This document shows positions 5,670 through 9,868 of a DNA stretch of 9,868 bases, one piece after another; the first letter of the stretch is position 1; each line of letters opens with the position of its first letter. Source of the DNA: Actinomycetes bacterium. GTDB taxonomy: Bacteria; Actinomycetota; Acidimicrobiia; Acidimicrobiales; Ilumatobacteraceae. The position numbers and the translations under genes were made by a program. Where the stretch lies: positions 1 to 9,868 of the forward strand of contig JAEZFY010000192.1 in NCBI GenBank assembly GCA_023417265.1, read 5' to 3'. The notes beneath the pieces were generated by a model. The model ran no database searches and was not told the origin of the DNA. It saw only the letters and a list, made by a program, of their open reading frames with translations.

Positions 5670-6845
5670 TCAGTCCGGCAGCGGGTCGCCGCCCAGCCGG
5701 GCCAGCGCGGCGAGCGCCTCGTCGAGCGTCTCGACCGGGATGATCTCGAGGTCGCGGCCGGCCGCGGCTCGGGCCGCGGCGATGTCCTCCTCGCCTTGAG
5801 CGGTCGGGACGATGAACACGTCGACGCCTTGCTGGGCGACCGCTGCGGCCTTCTGCGGGAGTCCGCCGATCGGGCCGACGCCGCCCTCGAGGTCGATCGA
5901 CCCGGTGACTGCGACCGAGCGGCCCCCGGTCAGCTCGCCGGGGGTCAACTCATCGATCAGCGTCAGCGCGAACGCCAGCCCGGCGGACGGGCCGCCGATC
6001 GAGCCGGTGTTGATGTCGAGTTCGAACGGCAGGTCGACCTGGCGCGTGTCGTACGGGTAGAAGCCGACGATCGTGCGCTCGGGTTCGTCGGGCGCCGCGG
6101 TGAGCTCGACGTCGACGGTCAGCTCGCCGTCGCCGGGACGCTCGATGCGCATCGCCACGACGTCGCCGGGCCGGCGGTCGGCGAGCACCTGGCTGAGGTC
6201 TTCGACCCCGGCCACCGGGGTGCCGGCGACGGCCAAGATCTTGTCGCCGGGGTCGAGCACGTCGTCGGAGGGGCTCCAGCGCAGGCATTCGGTCCCCGTG
6301 TCGTTGGCTTCGAGGCACACCATGTCCTGGATGATCACCTCGCCGGGCACGAGCTCGACGTCGAAGCCGACCCGCTGGAGGGCCACGAACTGGGCGACCT
6401 GTTCGGCGGTGCGCATCTGTTGCAGCGAAGCAGTGCGGTTCTGCTGCGGGGTCTGGAAGCCGTACTTGCCCTCGTTGGTGAGGAAGCGGATCGCCGGGTC
6501 GTCGCGACCGAGCAGCCACGACAGGACCGACTGGCGCGGTTCGGTGATCGTGACGAAGTAGATGTCGCCGTCCGGCGGGTACTGCTCGGCGAGGTCGCCG
6601 AGGTCGCCGAACTGGATCCGATCGTCCACCGGTTGGGCGGCGCCGGGCACCCGGGCGAACGGTGCTGGCTGCATCTCGTCGAGGCGGGCGTTGCGGGCCT
6701 CGGCGGCGAGGCTCGACGGGAGCACCGAGAGCACCGGCAGGGCGAGCAGGAACAGCAGGGCGATGACGACGAGCGGGATGGTCAGCCAGCGCCAGCGGGT
6801 GCTGGGTAGCGTGGGTGTCGCCGTGCCGTCCGTCGTCGCTGTCAC
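5670..6845 (-). CDS. Membrane-anchored PDZ/Lon-like serine protease (YlbL family)
   Basis: 391-residue protein with one N-terminal membrane helix (about 21-46, LTIPLVVIALLFLLALPVL), an extracytoplasmic PDZ domain (about 155-250, including DPGDKILAVAGTPV) and a C-terminal Lon-type (S16) protease domain (about 270-385). The Ser-Lys dyad is intact: Ser287 in GGPSAGLAFAL and Lys332 in GGLPQKAAAV. This order is that of the YlbL/PDZ-Lon-like proteins of Gram-positives, which lack the Lon ATPase and act on proteins at the membrane. The PDZ domain carries a short segment with two cysteines (Cys177 and Cys187, flanking LEANDTGTE), possibly a disulfide. I place the start at GTG 6845 because GGAGAG lies seven bases upstream; an open frame continues to 6971 but without a family-like sequence. 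The 5' end overlaps the divergent membrane-protein gene. Confidence 0.9.
   Translation of the reverse strand: MTATTDGTATPTLPSTRWRWLTIPLVVIALLFLLALPVLSVLPSSLAAEARNARLDEMQPAPFARVPGAAQPVDDRIQFGDLGDLAEQYPPDGDIYFVTITEPRQSVLSWLLGRDDPAIRFLTNEGKYGFQTPQQNRTASLQQMRTAEQVAQFVALQRVGFDVELVPGEVIIQDMVCLEANDTGTECLRWSPSDDVLDPGDKILAVAGTPVAGVEDLSQVLADRRPGDVVAMRIERPGDGELTVDVELTAAPDEPERTIVGFYPYDTRQVDLPFELDINTGSIGGPSAGLAFALTLIDELTPGELTGGRSVAVTGSIDLEGGVGPIGGLPQKAAAVAQQGVDVFIVPTAQGEEDIAAARAAAGRDLEIIPVETLDEALAALARLGGDPLPD
6807..6812 (+). promoter_or_regulatory. Possible -10 element of the small membrane-protein gene
   Basis: TAGCGT lies ten bases before the GTG at 6823, giving a predicted leader of three to four bases. 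It lies inside the 5' coding part of the opposing protease gene. Support is weaker than for the other promoters in this window because of the longer spacing and GC-rich hexamer. Confidence 0.3.
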
Positions 6846-7197
6846 AGTCGCTCTCTCCGTGGCCGACCTGACCGTTCGGGCTGCCGCGATCGCCGGTTTG
6901 GCGATCACCGCGCTCGTCTTGGCCGGCTGGCGTAAGCCTGCCAGGGCCGAACCGCGTTCGCACCGCGTCAACGAGTTCGGGGCCCCGGTCGCCCGGCGTC
7001 ACGTGCGCCGCGCCACCGGTGTGCCGGTGGAACACCACCCGACGCCGCTCGATCGGGGCGTCAACCCGCTGCGCCGGCTGCTGGCGCTGGTGGCGAGCGG
7101 CGGCATCGGCCTCCTGATGGGTGTGCTCAGCGCGATCGTGATCGCCTTCGGCACGGCTCTGGCCGTGATCTGGATGACCAACCTGCTCGAGCGATGA
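6823..7197 (+). CDS. Small two-helix membrane protein, unknown function
   Basis: I do not recognise this family. The predicted 124-residue product has two hydrophobic segments: about 24-44 (AAAIAGLAITALVLAGW) and about 88-118 (LLALVASGGIGLLMGVLSAI continuing VIAFGTALAVIW). The loop between is strongly basic (RKPARAEPRSHR ... RRHVRR), so by the positive-inside rule it should face the cytoplasm with both termini outside. The start is uncertain: GTG 6823 follows a TAGCGT element, while GTG 6859 would give 112 residues beginning MADLTVR and would avoid overlapping the protease gene. No catalytic motif is visible. The stop overlaps the start of the HEAT-repeat gene (ATGA), so the two are translationally coupled and may work together, the membrane protein perhaps anchoring its partner; that last point is inference. 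Confidence 0.7.
   Translation: MPSVVAVTVALSVADLTVRAAAIAGLAITALVLAGWRKPARAEPRSHRVNEFGAPVARRHVRRATGVPVEHHPTPLDRGVNPLRRLLALVASGGIGLLMGVLSAIVIAFGTALAVIWMTNLLER
6853..6858 (-). promoter_or_regulatory. Ribosome-binding site fixing the protease start
   Basis: The minus strand reads GGAGAG, seven bases before the GTG at 6845. Because this gene has a Shine-Dalgarno and no TANNNT near its start, its transcript must begin further upstream, inside the divergent gene, unlike its leaderless neighbours. Confidence 0.55.
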
Positions 7198-7781
7198 ACG
7201 CTCGCGAGCGGCGGGTCGCCGTCGTCGTCGCCGGGCACGCGGGTGACGCGGCGGTCCCGCGGGCGCACCTCGACGATCCCGACGCGGCGGTCCGCGCTGC
7301 CGCCCTCGGTGCGCTCGAGCGCGTCGGCGCGCTCACCGCGGGCGACCTCGTCGCCGCCTTCGGCGCCACGGATGCGGGGGTCCGCCGGCGGGCTGCCGAA
7401 GCCGCCGGCAAGCTGCCCGGCGTGTCGCTAGCGGTGCTGCTCGACGACGCCGACGGCTCCGTCGTCGAAGTCGCCGCGTGGGCGTGCGGGGAGCAGGAAA
7501 CGGTCGCTGACGACGTTCTCCACCGCGTGATCGCGCTCGCCACGGGCCACCCCGAAGCGCTCGTCCGCGAGGCCGCCGCGGCGGCGCTCGGCGCGATCGG
7601 CGATCAACGCGGGCTGGCGGCGATCCTCCAGGCGTGCACCGACAAACCGAACGTGCGCCGGCGAGCCGTGCTCGCGCTGGCCCCGTTCGACGGCCCCGAG
7701 GTGGACGCCGCGCTGGCCCGCGCCCTGGAAGATCGCGACTGGCAGGTGCGCCAAGCCGCCGAGGACCTCACCCGCCCCTAG
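7194..7781 (+). CDS. HEAT-repeat protein
   Basis: 195-residue, alanine-rich, soluble alpha-helical repeat protein with about five or six HEAT/PBS-lyase-type units. Recurrent pieces are DPDAAVRAAALGALERVG (about 28-45), DAGVRRRAAEAAGKL (60-74), GSVVEVAAWACGEQ (88-101), EALVREAAAAALGAIGD (121-137), KPNVRRRAVLALAPF (151-165) and DRDWQVRQAAEDL (180-192). Each has the V-R-x-x-A-x-x-A-L core of HEAT helix B. Such proteins are usually binding scaffolds with no catalytic activity; no catalytic residues are visible and the partner is unknown. ATG overlaps the stop of the membrane-protein gene by four bases, so translation is coupled. It ends in TAG four bases from the convergent mutase stop. Confidence 0.85.
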   Translation: MNARERRVAVVVAGHAGDAAVPRAHLDDPDAAVRAAALGALERVGALTAGDLVAAFGATDAGVRRRAAEAAGKLPGVSLAVLLDDADGSVVEVAAWACGEQETVADDVLHRVIALATGHPEALVREAAAAALGAIGDQRGLAAILQACTDKPNVRRRAVLALAPFDGPEVDAALARALEDRDWQVRQAAEDLTRP

Positions 7782-7785
7782 CCGC

Positions 7786-9735
7786 TCAGCCGGACCGGTG
7801 GCGTTCGGCGAGGTCGACGATGTCGGACATGATCTCCGACAGGGCGTAGTCCTTGGGGGTGTAGACGCGGGTGACGCCGCTCTCGAGCAGTTTGGGCTGG
7901 TCGGCCTCGGGGATGATCCCGCCGACCACCACCGGTGCGTCGACGTGCTCGGCCCGCAGCGCGGCGATCACTTCGGGGACCAGTTCGAGGTGCGAGCCGG
8001 ACAGGATCGACAGGCCGATCACGTCCGGGTCCTCGTCGCGTGCCGACGCGGCGATCTGTTCGACGGTGAGGCGGATGCCCGAATAGATCACCTCCATGCC
8101 GGCGTCGCGGGCGGCGACGGCGATCTGTTCGGCGCCGTTCGCGTGCCCGTCGAGCCCGGGCTTGGCGACGAGCAGCCGCGGTGGGCCACCGGTCAGCCCG
8201 CGGGCCCGCCCGGCGACCTCGCCGAGCGACCCGGCCAAGCCACCCGACGCCCCGGCGACACCCGTCGGCGCCCGGTACTCACCGAACACCTCGCGCATCA
8301 CGAGCCCCCACTCGCCGGTGGTGCCGCCGGCCTTGGCGAGCGCGATCGTGGCCGGCATCACGTTCTCGCGGGTGGCGGCGACGCGGGCCAGTTCGGCGAG
8401 CGCGGCGTCGACGCGGTCCTGATCGCGGGCGGTCCGCCAGGCGTGCACGTCGTCGCTCAGTTCGGCGCCGACGGCCGGGTCGACGGTGAGGATCGCGCCC
8501 TCCCCGCCGAGCGGCGAGTCGGTGGTCTCCGTGAACGAGTTGACGCCCACGACGATCTGTTCACCCGACTCGATCCGCCGGGTACGGGCCGCCATCGACC
8601 CGACGAGCCGCGACTTGAGCGTGTCGATCGCGGCGAACGCCCCGCCGAGTGCGAGCACGTCGTCGAGTTCGGCCTGGGCGGCCTCGCGGAGTTCGGCGGT
8701 CTTCGCTTCCACCACATGTGAGCCGTCGAACAGGTCGCCGTACTCGAGCAGATCGGTCTCGTAGGCGAGCACCTGCTGCATGCGCAGCGACCACTGCTGA
8801 TCCCACGGGCGCGGCAGCCCGAGCGCCTCGTTCCACGCCGGCAGCTGCACCGAACGCGCCCGGGCGCGCTTCGACAGCGTCACCCCGAGCATCTCGAGCA
8901 CGATCCGCTGGACGTTGTTCTCGGGCTGGCGTTCGGTGAGCCCGAGCGAGTTGACCTGCACGCCGTACCGGAACCGCAGCGCCTTGGCATCGGTGACGCC
9001 GTAGCGGTCGCGGCCGAGCGCTTGCCACAGGTCGGTCATCGCCCGCAGTTTGCAGATCTCCTCGACGAAGCGGATTCCGGCGTTGACGAAGAACGAGATC
9101 GAGCCGAACACCTGGGTGAAGCGCTCGGGCGACACCTGCCCGGAGTCGCGCACGGCGTCGAGCACGTCGATCGCGGTCGCCATCGAGTAGGCGATCTCCT
9201 GCACCGGCGTCGCCCCCGCCTCCTGGAGGTGGTACGAGCACACGTTGATCGGGTTCCACAGCGGGGCGTGCTCGGCACACCACGCGACCATGTCGACGAT
9301 CAGTCGCTTCGACGGCTCCGGCGGGAAGATGTACGTGCCCCGCGAGAGGTACTCCTTGACGATGTCGTTCTGCGTGGTGCCGCGCAACTCGTGGCTGGGC
9401 ACGCCCTGCTCCTCGGCGTTGGCGACGTACAGGGCCAGCAGCCACGCGGCGGTGGCGTTGATCGTCATCGAGGTGTTCATCTGCCCGGGCGGGATGCCGT
9501 CGAGCAGCGTGCGCATGTGCCCGAGATGGGCAACCGGCACGCCGACCTTGCCCACCTCGCCGCGTGCCATGTCGGAGTCGGGGTCGTAACCGGTCTGGGT
9601 GGGCAGGTCGAACGCGATCGACAGCCCCGTCTGGCCCTTGGCGAGGTTGGTGCGGTAGAGCTGATTGCTGGCCGCGGCGGTCGAGTGACCGGAATAGGTG
9701 CGCATCATCCAGGGCGTGTCGCGGGTGGCGTTCAT
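7786..9735 (-). CDS. ecm: Ethylmalonyl-CoA mutase (B12-dependent, MeaA type)
   Basis: 649-residue adenosylcobalamin enzyme that most likely rearranges ethylmalonyl-CoA to methylsuccinyl-CoA in the ethylmalonyl-CoA pathway, a route for acetyl-CoA assimilation that replaces the glyoxylate shunt. The mutase barrel spans about 9-500; the cobalamin-binding domain is about 519-645 with the base-off motif GLDGHANG (527-534, axial His531), SILSGSH (576-582) and GGII (605-608). Ecm rather than methylmalonyl-CoA mutase is indicated by RTYSGHST (12-19; methylmalonyl mutases have YAGFST), NTSMTINAT (87-95), the LPRPWDQQWSLR block shared with Streptomyces MeaA, and a single chain shorter than the methylmalonyl large subunit. 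The ATG at 9735 has GAAGGG six bases upstream and overlaps the stop codon of the upstream partial gene (ATGA). Older databases label this family protein meaA. Confidence 0.93.
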   Translation of the reverse strand: MNATRDTPWMMRTYSGHSTAAASNQLYRTNLAKGQTGLSIAFDLPTQTGYDPDSDMARGEVGKVGVPVAHLGHMRTLLDGIPPGQMNTSMTINATAAWLLALYVANAEEQGVPSHELRGTTQNDIVKEYLSRGTYIFPPEPSKRLIVDMVAWCAEHAPLWNPINVCSYHLQEAGATPVQEIAYSMATAIDVLDAVRDSGQVSPERFTQVFGSISFFVNAGIRFVEEICKLRAMTDLWQALGRDRYGVTDAKALRFRYGVQVNSLGLTERQPENNVQRIVLEMLGVTLSKRARARSVQLPAWNEALGLPRPWDQQWSLRMQQVLAYETDLLEYGDLFDGSHVVEAKTAELREAAQAELDDVLALGGAFAAIDTLKSRLVGSMAARTRRIESGEQIVVGVNSFTETTDSPLGGEGAILTVDPAVGAELSDDVHAWRTARDQDRVDAALAELARVAATRENVMPATIALAKAGGTTGEWGLVMREVFGEYRAPTGVAGASGGLAGSLGEVAGRARGLTGGPPRLLVAKPGLDGHANGAEQIAVAARDAGMEVIYSGIRLTVEQIAASARDEDPDVIGLSILSGSHLELVPEVIAALRAEHVDAPVVVGGIIPEADQPKLLESGVTRVYTPKDYALSEIMSDIVDLAERHRSG

Positions 9736-9868
9736 GGAGAACCCTTCGTGGTCGAATCCTCAGGTCCGGCGGGCGGCCGGCCGATAGGGACAACGGACGG
9801 GCCGACGATCACGTCGGCCTCGAGTGAGCGGGAGCCGCGCGTGGCGGTGCCGGTGGCAGGCGGACCGC
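9732..9868 (-). CDS. C-terminal end of an unidentified upstream gene (partial)
   Basis: An open frame enters from the right edge (first full codon at 9866) and runs 44 codons to TGA at 9734-9732, overlapping the mutase ATG by four bases. The tail contains RGSRSLEADVIVGPSVVPIG and ends PAGPEDSTTKGSP. About three quarters of its third codon positions are G or C, and its composition is protein-like, but a second reading frame here is also open until shortly before, so the call rests mainly on the ATGA junction. I do not recognise the protein. If real, it is co-transcribed with the mutase; crotonyl-CoA carboxylase/reductase is a common neighbour, but this tail does not resemble its C-terminus. 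Confidence 0.45.
   Translation of the reverse strand, partial: GPPATGTATRGSRSLEADVIVGPSVVPIGRPPAGPEDSTTKGSP
9742..9747 (-). promoter_or_regulatory. Ribosome-binding site of the mutase gene
   Basis: The minus strand reads GAAGGG six bases before the ATG at 9735. With the ATGA overlap to the upstream frame, this suggests translation within a polycistronic message, not from a promoter right before the mutase. Confidence 0.5.

Noticed and set aside
5463..6809. 448-codon plus-strand open frame
   Set aside because: It is antisense to the LysM and protease genes, is Arg/Gly/Asp-rich without domain features, and both minus-strand genes have clear motifs.
6846..6971. 42-residue N-terminal extension of the PDZ protease
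   Set aside because: No family-like sequence there, and GTG 6845 has a well-spaced GGAGAG; the extension is antisense to the membrane-protein gene.
7770..7800. Bidirectional terminator between the HEAT gene and the mutase
   Set aside because: Only short GC-rich complementarity is visible in the four-base gap and its surroundings; no convincing stem or T-run.
7798..8721. 307-codon plus-strand open frame opposite the mutase
   Set aside because: High-GC shadow frame; the mutase frame on the other strand is conserved throughout.

Overview
The window is a gene-dense piece of a high-GC bacterial chromosome. Tight packing, strong G/C bias at third codon positions, PAC2-family and YlbL-type PDZ/Lon proteins, leaderless-looking starts with a TANNNT element 6-10 bases upstream, and a B12-dependent acyl-CoA mutase of the MeaA/Ecm type together suggest an actinobacterium. 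The threonine-rich linker of the LysM lipoprotein makes me think of the Acidimicrobiia (Ilumatobacter-like), but that class assignment is an inference from style only.

Layout, left to right. Bases 1-156 hold no gene I can support, but they contain a long near-perfect hairpin (11-96) and an imperfect 21-base tandem repeat (109-150). A solitary N6-adenine DNA methyltransferase (minus strand) and type I pantothenate kinase coaA (plus) diverge from a 25-base gap. coaA runs tail-to-tail into a two-gene minus-strand operon, PAC2 protein then HAD hydrolase, and the two coding ends overlap by 14 bases. The PAC2 gene diverges from a GNAT acetyltransferase across a 21-base gap. The GNAT gene converges on a 2-oxoglutarate/Fe(II) oxygenase-like gene (minus). 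Then come a LysM lipoprotein (minus) and a membrane-anchored PDZ/Lon-like serine protease (minus), separated by a strong hairpin. A plus-strand pair follows: a two-helix membrane protein and a HEAT-repeat protein, coupled by an ATGA overlap. Last are ethylmalonyl-CoA mutase (minus) and the C-terminal 44 residues of an unidentified upstream gene coupled to it by another ATGA overlap.

Functionally this looks like ordinary housekeeping and envelope DNA rather than a defence or mobile island: CoA synthesis, B12-dependent acyl-CoA metabolism, envelope proteolysis and cell-wall binding, and a possible proteasome-associated factor. I did not find a clear new multi-gene system. The signals that the genes do not explain are the 86-base hairpin at the left end, two very short divergent promoters whose opposing -10 elements overlap on a palindromic core, and a head-to-head overlap of the protease and the small membrane protein.
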